A DNA stretch of 64,000 nucleotides, from assembly GCA_018389105.1 (NCBI GenBank), contig JACATO010000329.1, positions 1,033,501-1,097,500 on the forward strand, given 5' to 3'. Each line of letters starts with the position of its first letter. The stretch's first letter is position 1. This document shows, piece after piece, positions 51,588-62,797 of this stretch. A program made the translations under genes and the position numbers. The stretch comes from Nautilus pompilius. Lineage: Eukaryota; Mollusca; Cephalopoda; Nautilida; Nautilidae. Below the pieces are notes generated by a model. It was not told the origin of the DNA, made no database searches, and was given only the letters and a program-made list of their open reading frames with translations.

Positions 51588-54500
51588 CTTCTGTGCTGTA
51601 TGCTTCATGACTTTGTGCTTTGTGCATGTTATTTTCCTAAAATTGAATAAATAGCCAAATAATAATAATAATAATAATAACTTCTGTGCTGTATGCTTCA
51701 TGACTTTGTGCTTTGTGCATGTTATTTTCCTAAAATTGAATAAATAGCCAAGGAAATTTTATGTCTTTCTAGATAAATCTTAGTTGAGCTCCTGTTCAAG
51801 TCTGTATTATCACAATATTTTTTAAAAACATACCAACAAAAAATCTGACTTTAGGTTATAAATATGAATTAAAATGTTGAATGTGGATTTGTAGAATTTT
51901 GATGAGTTTTTTTTTTTTTTATATACACTAAGTGAACAAATATTAGATGATACAAAGCAGGCTGAGAACAAACTGAAAGACAAAGAAACCAAAATGCAGA
52001 AAATGCTAAGCGAGGTGATTATTTTACTTGTCATATCTGTGTATAGGCATCTAGGCAGCAGTGGTTAAACATTTACTAATTGTTTTTCTCCTGTTAGTGT
52101 TGTTGAGGAGACAAGTGCACATCATGTTAAAATTTCCACCAATGGAAGATTGAATTGAGATTTTCTCAACTTTTTAGTGTGTTTATATATTTTTCTCAGT
52201 ATCTCAAGATACTGAAAACATATATACAACACATCACTCTAATTGTGACAAAGAGTATTAACTCATTTATAGATATTGCAGTGAGTTTGTAGCAAAACAC
52301 TTTTTAAAAAAATTATGCATATGGGTAGAGGGTTAATACCCCAGCCCTTTTTTAAAATTCTTTATTTATGCAGTAATGATAATCTGTATACTACCCTTTC
52401 ATTTTTGAAAAATTACCATTTATTTAATCTTGTGTCAAGATTTATTCAGTATTAATCAACTGAGTTAGACCTGCTGTAAATATTCTTCATTATCTCTGGG
52501 AATCCAGTATGGAGCCCAAACTTATGATTGTTAGTGTATAATAACCAACTTTTTCTGGCATTTCAGTACTACAATATTAGTGCATCAAATTAGAAACAAA
52601 AAAAAACAATAATAGATACAACATCATTTAACTGAATAAATTGAATTTATTATTATTTATTTATTCTGAACATTTTATTCATACTGTAGATTGAAAAAAA
52701 AATTGAGATACAGCTTAAAAAGAAGAAAACACTTGAAGGAGAGAAAAATTTATTGAAAGAAGGTATTGTATTTAAATAATCTAACTATAAGAGTTTACAA
52801 TCATAATAAATTTACATAGTTTCTCATTATGTACATTAATAATAATGAAAGATCATTGTACTAAGCACTGGTCCAGTCCTGATGGTTGATGTCATTGTTT
52901 ATGTGGTTTTTGGCTATCCATTATTTGAGTGAGTTTAAAGGTCAAAGCTAACTTACTAACCATATGTCCACAAGATATGGGCAATTAGGTGATGGAAAGC
53001 TGAATAAAATAAACATTTTTTCATTCACTAAAAGCAAAGTATATGGAAGGAATTTCTTCAAATAAAGATTCTGTGACATATTTGTGCTGCACTGGCTGGG
53101 TGAAGGGTATTGTAATCACAAACTTGAATTCCCCTTCAAGCACCACAGTCCTGTCTACTATTTCTTATTAAATTGAAAGATGTTTAGAAGTATGTGCACT
53201 ATTTTCAATTAGATGTTTGTAGAAGTTATTTTTACCACCTGTTTGCCTGATTGGAGTTGCTATTTTCTTTCTCTTACACAAGGGTTGTACTGAAAGTATT
53301 GATTCCGAATTAATTGCCTGAAAACCACTTGGAAAAACCTATGATATTATTCTTACAAAATACAAGACCTCATGAATATACCAGAAATAATAACCCAAAA
53401 GAAATAGTGTTCACATTTTATTGTCAGGTGTTGTGAGGTTAGTGAGTTGTCTGGTCTTCTCAGATATTCCTTTGAATTAGGTTACACTGCTTGCTACCTA
53501 AGAGAACAGTTGCAGCAGATTCTACACTCTAAGCAAACTCACATATTTAGGCATTCCTGTGTAATTTTTGAACAGCCATCTTTGATTAGAAACAGATCAT
53601 TATTATTATTGTCAAGTGTCAAGACACTTGATGGTCTGCCTGCCTGAATGTTGCTTGTTTTCAGTGTTATTGTTCCCACTGTTGTAATATAAAGACCACT
53701 GTTTCATACTTTCATCTGATGTCAGACTTATGATATACATTCTCTAGTTACACATGAATGCTTTTAGCAATTGTACCCTCTCTTTTGAGGTTCTGTCACA
53801 ACTTGGTATAACACACTATTCATCATAGACTCCATTTACATTAATTAGCTTCTGTGCTGCCACCAAGGACTAATAATGATACTACTGACATTAATGAGTA
53901 GAAATAACATTTTTTGTGTGAATAAAATTGCAGATACCTCCAAATAGTGTTTTTAAAAAATAATTAATTAAGGCTCATCACTTTCAGCATGAACCTCATA
54001 TTTCAGAAAAAAATTTCTTTATATTTTAGTTAATACAGTTTAAAATATTGTACTATTCTACACAGTACAGTTGTCCCCTGGTATTCGCGGGGGTTACGTT
54101 CCTAGAGCACCTGCAAAGAGTGAAAAACCGCGAATATTGGACCTGGTCCATAAAAATGCCTATAAATACCTATAAACGTCAAAATATAATGTAAAATATA
54201 ATTAAAAAATATAAGTAAATATATAATAATAATTTAATAAAAAATACAACACTCAGAGAAACACTCAGCAAAACAATCGAGATAGCTACACGCAGTAAAC
54301 TGGGATGATGCAGGGCTGCTGGGCTGCATCTGCCTGAGACAGCGCCTCATGGGCAGCAGCCAATCAGCAGCAAGGAGAAATGAATAACACTCTCGGATTG
54401 GCTACTTTCAAACCTCCAGCCAATAGCATTTATTTTATATTGATATTTTGCTGAATTTACGTTAGTATTTATATTACAAAATTAGTAAATTATATTGTTA

Positions 54501-57500
54501 TTAATAATTTAGCGTTAAAAAGCGTGAAAAAATATATATTGCCATGAAAAAGCCATAAAAAAATTTCAGAAGATATTTGCGATTCTGCGAATATGCGGGG
54601 GTTTTCACGAACAATTATTGGTTAGGTTCTAAGGAAAATTCCGCAAATAACCGGGGCTGCGATTACACGGGGGGGGGGGGGGGGGGGGGTCGAGACTGTA
54701 CATAATTTTTATTTTGTGTTTCTTATATTTGGAGAGTAGGAAACAGCTTACATGTCATTCCCAACAAGTTTTTAATTTGGCAGTTTTAGGAGGTAAGGGG
54801 TTAAACACCAGATATTAGTTGTTTTTTTTTGTTTTTTAAAAACTTTTATTCTATCCCATTTTCCTTCTTTTGCATAATTTTATTTTAAAAGACTTTAAGT
54901 ATTTTTTATTACTGATAATATGACTATAATTATTCATAAATTTATAAAATGTATTTTAGTATAAGCTGCACACAAAAAAGAAAAAAGCTATTTTCTATTT
55001 AACAAAGCAATGGATACATTTTCTTGTGTTTATTTTCAGAATATATAAATAAATTAGAGGCATCCAAAGGGTTAGAAAGAGAAATTACAGCAGCTGATGA
55101 CAGGTTAGTAGTTACTAAAAAAAAGAGAGAAAAAGATGGTATATTTAATATGGGTATCAAAGAACAAAGAAATCTTGACAGACTTTCTGATAGGCAGAGT
55201 TGGTTTGAATATATCAACAAACAGAATTAAAAATAAAAACATAATTGATTACTAAGACTTGAGAAAGTTGCTATCATTAAAATAAAACACTTACCACTTT
55301 CCGGAAATTATAGATAGAACAATTGAGATTGCTTCTCGTATTGGACATGCTTTTTGAAAAGGAAAATTTCTGTCCAAAAGTCTGTGCTGAAATTGTATTT
55401 AATTATTTATAAGAATAAAAAATAAATAATTTTTCATTGATGTTTCTTTTGGTAGAGCTACCTTTTTACCGGATTATTTATGGAGGCAGTGGAATAGATC
55501 ATTAATCTTGAGCTCCATACTACTCATCAAGATGTTTTCAGAATCTTACCGGTATTGCTACAAAGAACTGGATATTGTTTCCTTGGCCTGCAGATGGTGA
55601 CAGAAACTGTTTGTCAAAGCATTCATAGATCAGCTCACTTGGAAATGATAAAAATTGATAATGGGGATAATTATATATTTACTTTTATTATCTATAGGCT
55701 TCAGAAGATGAAGGAATCCCTGGCAAAAAAGGCCGAACAACTGGGGCAGTTAAATGCTGGTCTGAAAAATATGCAAGAGGAAATGATGAACACAGCCATG
55801 TCTAATCAGTATGTTTTATGTTAGACATATCTTACCAAAAAGATTTTCAGAGGGAATTAAGAATTGTTTTATGAAAATATTATCACGTTCTCTGACCTCA
55901 GTACCCTTCAAGTCTTTATTACTTGGCACAGGTTGACTCATAAAGGTACAGCTTCTTTCTTGTTAATATGACCTTTTGTAACAATAAATCTGTATATCAC
56001 TCCATATGTTTTGCACCATGAGTGGGCTGACTAAATATACAGAAGTCATCACTTCTAGGGGGAGGTAAAAGACTGATGTGGCATATAGAGGGTTCAACTT
56101 CAGCATTAAACTTACATTTTAGCAGAAACATGAAAACCAGACTGACAATAAATAAATCGATACTAAAAATATAAACTTAAACAAGCATTTTGAATTTGAA
56201 CTGAAGTGATCCTCAACCATGGGCATCAACAAGGAATGGGGCAACACAACAACCAGCTCCCACCCACCCTGGAAAGTTGATGGTGGTAGTGTAATGTTGG
56301 ATAGGTAAAAAAAGGTTATTGGGGAAAAAAATTAGTATTTTTTTATTTTTCAATGTTAGCATGTTCTCGTTGCTAGGTACATTCCCCGCACTTGATATTA
56401 TTTTGTCAACCTCCTGCACCCATGGAAAAACCCTGCAGGCACCTGTGTGTCCTCAACATACCTGAGTATCAAAATACTGTTTGCACTTCGGTAAAAAGGT
56501 TATAGCAAAATGAAGAACATTTAAAATATTAGGATATGTAATTGTAGTACAGTTTTCCTGGTGAAACAGAGTATTATTGGTCGAAACAAAAAAGAAATTG
56601 ATAGAAAATTTACTTTCTCAAAACTAAGTTATAAACAGTTTAGAATAAATTAGTTTGTCTTTTTTTGCTGATTATTTAATACATAGGATATGTTTTCTAA
56701 TGAAAAAAAATCATATTCATATGAAAAAAAATTCTGTTCTGAATATAAATAATTTTAAAAAAATAAAAACGAAAAAATTTTGAATTAGAGTGTTTAGCAG
56801 ATTCTAAGTTTAAGCGAAAACTAAAATGTTTGTAGCATCAGTAGATGATTTGATTCTGTAAAATCTTTATCTGAGAAACTAGGAAAAAACATGACATTAG
56901 AAAAAAAATTTTTGTTTATTGCTATATTAATATAGCTGAAGAGAATGAAACTTTGAAAATTTACTTTAGAGTAGTGTCAACAAGTTTGTTTTTGTTTTGG
57001 ATTATGTAAGCAAAAGCATTTTTCAGTAAACTTTAACATTTGGATCTGTTTTGGCAATCAACTATTATTTTGTCTCATGAAAAAAAAATAACACAACTGA
57101 TTTGGTAACAATTAATATTTTAGCAAAAGAGATATAATAGGTTCTGGTTTTTAGTAAGTAATGTAATATTCGAAACTAACAAAAATATAATAATTAAAGG
57201 TTAAGGTGGGAAGCCTGGATATAGCTGGTGTGGTCCTCCCAAGGATCCTTTGATTTATTTCTAGCAAAATGCCAGCCAGGAATATCCATTAGTCAAGGTG
57301 TGAGACTAACCAATTAATCCAGCTATTAATTTTACATCTAAAATGTAGAGCATGGGAATCGTATCTAATGTTTTTACCTGGAAATGTGAGATGGAAGTAC
57401 CTAGTAGAAACAGAGATGGTCATACAAAAAGATCCATTGTTAAGATATTTCTGAAACCTCATTGCTAGGGGCTACCACTGTATTGGACACATTTATTACC

Positions 57501-60500
57501 ATCTGAAAATGAGAGAGAATATCATTAACCTGAAACCATTTTCAGATAGTGACAAAGGTGTAAATGTTCAATACAGATTGATTGGTTTTCAGGAGATTGC
57601 AATTGTTTTAAATAATAATATAAAAGTAGAAAAAAACTGCTTGAAAAGTAGATAGACTTGAACATAAGTTTTTGTAGAGGTGAAGGACATTCTTTTGTAA
57701 AAAAAAAACAAATATTGACAGAACTTGCACTTATGGAATTAATTATGTAATTGTTATTGAAGCACTTTAAAAAAAAAAAAAATTATAAAATTACTTTATG
57801 TATTTCAGGAATACTATAGCAGAACTCTGTCTACAACTTGGCATTTCTGAATCAGAGCTAAACTTAAAAACAGAAGAAAGGTAAGTAGCAGAAGTAATAA
57901 CGAAGTTAAAAGGTCTGGGCTCTGCTGTTATGTACCCCCCCCCATCTAAAAAATTAAAAAAAAACTACTTTTTTTAACTTGTTTTTCTACTTTACTGAAA
58001 TATGTTTATCAGAATTCCAGGTCCTACCTCTCAAGAGTGGAAGATTTTTTTCTTTTTGTTACTGTAAATCACAAAATTAATGGGATTGTTTTAGTTTTTT
58101 GACTTTTGCAATTTCATTTTTTTAAAAATCATGTTTTAAAATGAACTTTTGATGTACCAAGAGTAAGAAATTTGTGTACACTTATCTCCCATTTCACACA
58201 TCACACAAATATTGGTACTAGTATACATCATGAAATACAAGTGTAATTATTCAAAAGAAGTGTCTATTCCTTGTTGACATTTTGCTAACATTAAAATAAA
58301 AACATATATATTCACTGAAATTGTTTGTACAAATTAGCTGCTGATACTCAAGTGTTAAGTTTCTTCTATTTCATTTCTCATGATTTAATGGTACTGGAGC
58401 CTTGCTCTGGCATCCTTTTTGTCAGTTTTGTGTTAATAAGTAAACAGGATTACTGTTACTCTGACAGCAGCACATCATTTATCATTCTGACTATAATATG
58501 TAGCATTATCTTTATCATAAGTTCAGAGAAGAATCATTGACCCTGCACCCAGTCACAAAAATATACAATAGAAAACAGAATTGTGAAATTATCAATATGC
58601 TAAAATATTGCAATATACAATGAACAGTATCTTCTTTATCATTTTCTTAAAATAATTTCATTTTCAAGTATTCCCACAATACTGGTACATTTTTTCATTA
58701 ATATCTTACATTATTTATACACAGCATTGTGAAGATGTCTGGTTTACTGTTTTCTGTACAATAAAACTATTGTTGTAAATCAAAATTGTGTTCTTATTTG
58801 CTGATTATGCACTATCAATCCTACATGAATTAAAATATTGATAAAATAGATAAATAAATATATACCTAGTTTGTTGTTTAATTTTCTGCTCTGTATTACT
58901 TATTGATTCTAGTATTCAGTATGGTTTCTATGATTTTATTTGTAGCAGAGCTCTGCTGTCATCATTAATAATCTTACTGTTGATGAGTTTAATGAGATTT
59001 TCTGAAGTATAAGCTGACTTCCAATTTTACCCAAGTGTAATGTCTCCCCCTCCCCTCCAGGGGCTTGGGTTTATATCCAAGACAGACACACATGAAAGTT
59101 TTGATTTTTTACTCTTCTTGAATGTTTCAGCAGTGTTGGCTTGAGAATTTTGCAACAAAAATACCACAAAGATAAGATAATGGCGCATGAAAATCATTGC
59201 TGAAAATTTTAAAAAAACTTAAGCTATTTAAACTTGGTAGCAAAAGCATTTTAAGTATTTTATCCTCTTTGTTCTTTAGTTAATGTTATTTATGGTAGCT
59301 GACAGGCATACAGTGCCATAAATTCAGAAATTTATTTCTTTTCTTTGGTTCCAGTTTATTGCAAATAGATTTTATGAAATTTGATAAATAAAGAAAGGCA
59401 TGACATTACATATGTGGATAGGGTGGTGTTCTTAAAGGAACACTAAGTCCACATAGCTTTAACTTGTATCATTACTATTTATAATTTGGTTTCAATGCTA
59501 GAACATCTCGCCACAAATTATCAAACATAATGAATAAATAATAATTTTGGATACAACCATCATCATCTTTTGAGCTGTGAAGTGAGAGTAGAAAATATAG
59601 TGATGTCTAATTGCAGCCATACAGCACAATCATGATGCACAAAGTTTTTGATCTTCTTGACAGGAGAGTTATAGTATTGAAAGTTTAAACTTATTTAAAT
59701 TCTTTTGAAATTAATTATAGTTAGGTTATTACAAAAAAAAATTTTTTTTTTTCTTAATTATGGAATGTTCCTTTAAGACTATATACTAAGGCTATTCAAA
59801 TGAAACCTGCTACAAAAGAAACAATTATATCTGGCCAGATTTTATTTGCATGGCCATTATATATGCTTTCGGTGCTTTTTTTTTTTTATATTACTGTTAC
59901 TTCTTAACAAGTTAAGAATTTTCAGGTGAAAATATCTTAAATAGATTGCACCTTTCCAACTTGCTTTCATACAGTGTGCATTTACATGTGTGATTATGTT
60001 TTGATTCTTTTAGGAAAATGACTGAAAAAGAAAAAGAAACTACAGAGATCAGTCTAGAAAAAGCCAAGACTGAATCAAGTATTCAACACAGTGAAATGAC
60101 TGAGGCAATAAGTGAACAAAAATCAGGACATGCAAGCTTAGTTAGAGAAGTGAGTGTGATGATCAGTTTCTGTTCTCTTGTGTTTGATGTTAAACCAGTA
60201 ACACAGCCAAGCTTTGTTTATACATTCATCTCCATGATTATTTATCCATAAACAGATGTTGAGGAGGGATGCTGCAGTATAAACACGCTTGGGTTTTTTT
60301 TTTTTTTTCATTTACTCTACGTAGAAAAAAATCAATTTTTAAGCAGGGCACTATTTTTTCATGCCTAAGCATTGATACATTTGAGTCATACGGAATATAC
60401 TGTGTTAAAAAAGGGATTACTTGGAGAGTTGTGCCAGAATAAATATATCTTTTTTTTCTTTAATAGTTGGATTAACTGAAACTTTTGGTCATCTTGGGGC

Positions 60501-62797
60501 ACCCATATAATCAAACCGTCTGTGGGTGCTTTGTTAATGTAACATGCCTAATTGCCGTGGTGGTAGCGACATTTTGTTTTCCTTTTGGCAGGAGCCCTGA
60601 TTCTTGCAATATGTAGTTTCTCTGCCATACCAGCCTGTTCTAGGTCCTCAGCCCTTTGGTTCCTACACAGCTGGAGTTCCAGTGATCTTTACCCCCGCTG
60701 AAGTGGGCGGTGTTCAGCCCACTTGTAGTCTGGCATGTCTCAGCTTTCCTTCAGTCAGTACTTTTCCAGTTAAAAAAGAGGAATGGACTTGAGAAAAAAC
60801 AATTTCTAGACTACAAAATAAGTTTTATAACAGAAAAGCTTTTTTTAAAAAAATCTAATTCAGATTTAATCAAATAAAAAAAAATGTACAAACTGTACAA
60901 AATTGGTTGTAGACATAAAGGTATCGATTTATGGATATCTTAGTGCAAAGATTTACAAATCTATGACTGATTTATTTTTTGAGAAGTATCAATAATAATG
61001 TTAAAAAAGAAAAAAGAGCTGACAAGACTGACACCATTCACAAATTATTTCACATTTTCCAAGTGAAATTTGTTGAGTATGTTATTTTGGTTGCATTATA
61101 TTTTGAATATTGAAAGTACATTCTATTTATCAGGGTGAAGACTTACAAGATTGTATTCGTGATGCTGAAGACACCATTAAAAAATTGCAAGATGAGGTGG
61201 ATTCTTTATTAGCTTCTTACTACAGACAAGAAACTGAAAAAAATGCAGAACTAGAGCCCCTGAGAGTAAGTTGGGATCTGTTAAATTGCTGTGTTTTTTA
61301 TTTATTTGGCTAAAATTTTATTTTCCAGTTTCATTGCCTTGGGTGGATAAACTGTCATGCTTCATTCAGAGTATTTATTTATTTTAGATGTTGTAAATTT
61401 AAATTAAAATCAAACTTGTAGAAAGTTTTAATGCTACTTAATGATACAGTAAATCAAAAAAGATAGTCAGTCTTTTGAGAATGCTGGTTTCTGAAACTTG
61501 TCTACATTCCTGTTAAGTCCACATCACCTGGTGTTTTCATGTATATGAATATATTAGGAAAAGAAGTATTATAAATATCTTCACTTTCATACTCTAACTA
61601 CAGATTGTTTATTGCTGCCAAATAAATATTCAACCAGATTTTGAAGTTTGTTTAAATCTGAATATGATAACCAAAAAAGAAGAAAGATAATACATTGGGG
61701 TGTACTTTGATAAAATAAATGCTTTAAGCCATTTCTACTGCGTAAGAGTGAAGAAAGAAGTGATTAGCTTACTTACTCTATGCCATGAAAACTATAAAGC
61801 ACAGCGCTAATCTGAGAAAGTGGGTGACAGAGCATTGGAATTACTTTATCAGACTGTCTGCAATATGAATGTGAAGTTCAAAGCAATTAAAAAAGGTGTA
61901 AGCATAGAAATGGTCATCCATGGAAAGGCATTTTTCATCAAAACATAGATCCCAAGCTCACATCAAACTACGTGAAGGCCTGCACAGCGTGCAGATCTGA
62001 GGTGAATGGATGAGGAGAGATTAGAAATAAAGAGTGAACTGGAAAAAAAAACCTAGATCAGTGTAGTCAGTTAAAAGCTATCAATGTTGAAGAATGGAAG
62101 TCCACCTCTACAGAAAGTTGTAGAAGTCTAGTTTCAACCATACTCGAATGTTTGAAAGTTGTTATTGAAGCTGAAGGTGGTCACACTAAAATATTAGCCC
62201 TATGATTTTAAATATCGACATTCTTCATGAAAGTTTAAATTGGTTGAATATTTATTTGCAAGTGGAGATGTTCTATAACACTACTTTTCCCATCATATTC
62301 ATTACACATGAAAACATCAGGTGACAAACAGTTCAACAACCAGCTTAGTCAGAAGACTGACTACTCCAAGGTGGTTAAAGACATTTGATTCACTGCATTT
62401 ACTGAAAAATGGATTATAGATTGCTAAGAGAAAATTGCTTTATGAAATAGTGTACTTTTAAAAAAAACTGATAAAATACCTTTTTATCTAAATCTTTTGC
62501 TGAAGAAACAATGTCAATCAATACAAAGATGCAAAACTTTTGCACTTATCTCCACTATCTTTAGGATTTGTCTTGACATTGACTATTTATTTTTGGTATG
62601 CAAATGTTTACATTAATTTTATTAGTACTATGTATTTGGTTTACACTTCTTCTGACAGGAAGAAATTGATGAGCTAGAAGAAGCTATAGCATCACTAATG
62701 AGTGAGATGGAGGAACAGTTACCTAACTTTGATGAGTGTAAGAATACTCTTGAAATGAAAAGAGAAGAACTTCAGGATTTTAAGAAGCATTATGAAG
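37818..62797 (+). CDS. Long coiled-coil protein, possibly CCDC175-type (18 exons, 3' end outside window)
   Basis: The assembled 551 visible residues start MSAQPETPCINYVVEHLQEL. A short globular-looking N-terminus precedes LEIETIRTCRLRNTLRYLP. From about residue 90 on, the chain is heptad-rich with many K/E/L/Q residues, for example EELKKKAAVVEANIDCLKLY, KMKESLAKKAEQLGQLNAGL and EEIDELEEAIASLMSEMEEQ. No enzyme motif, signal peptide or membrane segment is visible. This is a long, largely continuous coiled coil of the kind found in ciliary or cytoskeletal scaffold proteins. The N-terminal pattern and size suggest CCDC175 among animal families, but this is recollection only. The start is the first in-frame ATG of exon 1, whose exon ends in a donor whose phase fits exon 2. 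Exon 2 also contains a methionine (39870) that could be an alternative start. Confidence 0.88.
37987..38008. repeat. (TAA)n microsatellite
   Basis: Short TAA run in intron 1 of the coiled-coil gene. Confidence 0.85.
40652..41397 (+). mobile_element. Tc1-like element with CAGT termini, inactivated
   Basis: The left end is TA|CAGTGCCTTGC (a common Tc1 terminus) and the right end is CTTACTG|TA, so both ends read CAGT inward and sit on a TA target. The 147-codon ORF at 40765-41208 carries VMPWTAIWHGGKIICVCQ (family V-M-V-W-G motif), then ILQDVGTTCHTSHVTVVWME. The latter matches the Q-Q-D-G/N-A-P-x-H region, but the catalytic Asp context is altered and one D-N is lost. The W-P-A-x-S-P-D-L-N-P block is missing or unreadable. 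It lies in intron 3 of the coiled-coil gene. Confidence 0.8.
42780..43030 (-). repeat. SINE-like repeat, copy C
   Basis: The minus strand begins with a tRNA-like head (GTAGATTAGCATCACGCTCG, then CCATGTGGTAGCCATGGTTC). It contains CCATACCAGCCCTCCTGCC and the shared core CACTGAAGTAAGTGGTATTG. It lies in intron 4 of the coiled-coil gene. Confidence 0.6.
43436..43557. mobile_element. hAT-like MITE (122 bp)
   Basis: The termini are inverted: CAGTTCCCAATC at the left and, read on the minus strand, CAGTTCCCAAATGAG at the right. CAG(N)GGTTCCCAA-type ends are typical of hAT elements. The flanking 8-mers do not match, so the target duplication has decayed or the boundary is off by a few bases. Confidence 0.55.
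45270..46130 (-). mobile_element. Degenerate Tc1-like transposase relic
   Basis: The minus strand shows, in order and across frameshifts: ATNHRILIQTGHNRLHASAI (N-terminal HTH end), CVFDKSRLCLNN (family F-T-D-E-S-R-F-x-L, with Asp kept and Glu replaced by Lys), KGQDRVWRQAGE, DRFDGGNLMAW, RHGTNIIFMDETPMYTMHML (family F-x-D-N-A-P-x-H region) and WCGLHDFQT (decayed W-P-x-x-S-P-D-L-N). It is clearly non-functional. It lies in intron 6 of the coiled-coil gene. Confidence 0.8.
46536..48268 (+). other. Intron 7 of the coiled-coil gene
   Basis: A 1.7-kb intron. A more complex patch at 46740-46960 contains a 61-codon plus-strand ORF with several Cys residues, but no family is recognised. The rest is AT-rich. 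Confidence 0.5.
49074..50568 (+). other. Intron 9 of the coiled-coil gene
   Basis: A 1.5-kb intron. The part 49440-50420 is less AT-rich than usual and may be an old transposon, but no transposase motif could be read in any frame. Confidence 0.45.
50969..51276. mobile_element. hAT-like MITE (308 bp)
   Basis: Left terminus CAGGGTTTCCCAACCTATGG; right terminus on the minus strand CAGGGGTTTCCAACCTTATT. This pair is a classic hAT-type inverted end. The flanking 8-mers CATTAGAA and CGCTATAA agree at 5 of 8 positions, a plausible worn target duplication. It lies in intron 10 of the coiled-coil gene. Confidence 0.7.
51534..51751. repeat. (AAT)n microsatellite with a 71-bp tandem duplication
   Basis: An (AAT) run of about 17 units (51534-51586) is followed by a 71-bp unit at 51588-51658, a second shorter AAT run, and the same unit again at 51681-51751. 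The two 71-bp copies look identical, which indicates a recent duplication mediated by the AAT tract. Confidence 0.9.
52763..55039 (+). other. Intron 12 of the coiled-coil gene
   Basis: A 2.3-kb intron that holds the Tigger-type element at 54068-54698. The part 53280-53900 begins with GGGTTGTACTGAAAGTATTG, which resembles a mariner-type terminus, but neither a matching opposite end nor a transposase motif was found. Confidence 0.5.
54068..54698. mobile_element. Non-autonomous Tigger/pogo-type element (631 bp) flanked by TA
   Basis: The left end is CAGTTGTCCCCTGGTATTCG followed by CGGGGGTTACGTTCC, a well-known pogo/Tigger-type terminus. The right end on the minus strand is CAGTCTCGA followed by a run of about 20 C, then AATCGCAGCCCCGGTTATTT. 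TA precedes and follows the element. An inner inverted block (CCGCGAATA / CGCAAATA) also repeats. There is no transposase ORF. An inner GC-rich patch (54300-54420) differs from the surroundings. Confidence 0.85.
55809..57808 (+). other. Intron 14 of the coiled-coil gene
   Basis: A 2-kb AT-rich intron. A more complex segment at 57180-57450 could be an old SINE, but no core or tRNA-like head was confirmed. Confidence 0.45.
59436..59772. mobile_element. TTAA-flanked MITE (337 bp), piggyBac-like target
   Basis: The element lies between TTAA at 59432-59435 and TTAA at 59773-59776. Its ends are inverted: AGGAACACTAAGTCC on the left and AGGAACATTCCATAATTAAG on the minus strand at the right. TTAA target duplication is the hallmark of piggyBac-type transposition. 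There is no coding capacity. It lies in intron 15 of the coiled-coil gene. Confidence 0.7.
59788..59855. repeat. Palindromic short element, copy 3 (68 bp)
   Basis: Left arm AAGGCTATTCAAATGAAACC; right arm on the minus strand GGCCATGCAAATAAAATCTG. It belongs to the same family as 5042-5117 and 27835-27903 and lies just 12 bp past the TTAA flank of the preceding MITE. Confidence 0.7.
60480..60780 (+). repeat. SINE-like repeat, copy D (least AT-rich copy)
   Basis: The plus strand contains CCATACCAGCCTGTTCTAGG and the core CGCTGAAGTGGGCGGTGTTC (about 60696-60715), both shared with copies A-C. The head around 60510-60570 (GTGGTGGTAGCGAC) may be tRNA-derived. It retains more CpG than the other copies, so it may be younger. 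Confidence 0.6.
61619..62248 (+). mobile_element. Internally deleted Tc1-like element with inverted ends
   Basis: The ends CAAATAAATATTCAACCAGA (61619) and, on the minus strand, CAAATAAATATTCAACCAAT (62248) match over 18 bp. Near the right end, 62080-62200 encodes INVEEWKSTSTESCRSLVST followed by KVVIEAEGGHTK. This is the Tc1 C-terminus (family E-E-W...P...C..LV.SM..R..AVI.AKGGHT.Y). Earlier parts of the transposase are lost or decayed. It lies in intron 17 of the coiled-coil gene. Confidence 0.8.

Larger units (their letters stand above)
37818..62797 (+). other. Exon map of the coiled-coil gene
   Basis: Exons: 37818-37878, 39864-39949, 40080-40191, 42229-42352, 43894-43971, 44591-44645, 46437-46535, 48269-48324, 49010-49073, 50569-50678, 51933-52014, 52690-52762, 55040-55103, 55698-55808, 57809-57880, 60014-60149, 61134-61265 and 62659-62797. 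The next exon lies beyond the window; the last donor leaves one base of a codon. All introns are GT-AG and all junctions keep frame. At exon 5 the donor must be GTAGGT at 43972, because the alternative at 43976 would leave an in-frame TAG. At exon 6 the acceptor must be at 44589-44590, because the later CAG gives a stop. Exon 1 is the least certain, as it rests on phase and codon sense only. Confidence 0.85.

Noticed and set aside
51444..51650. ORF with a poly-Asn run
   Set aside because: The Asn run is the AAT microsatellite in one frame; no real gene.
53280..53900. Mariner-type element
   Set aside because: Only the first ~20 bases resemble a terminus; no opposite end or transposase motif could be found.
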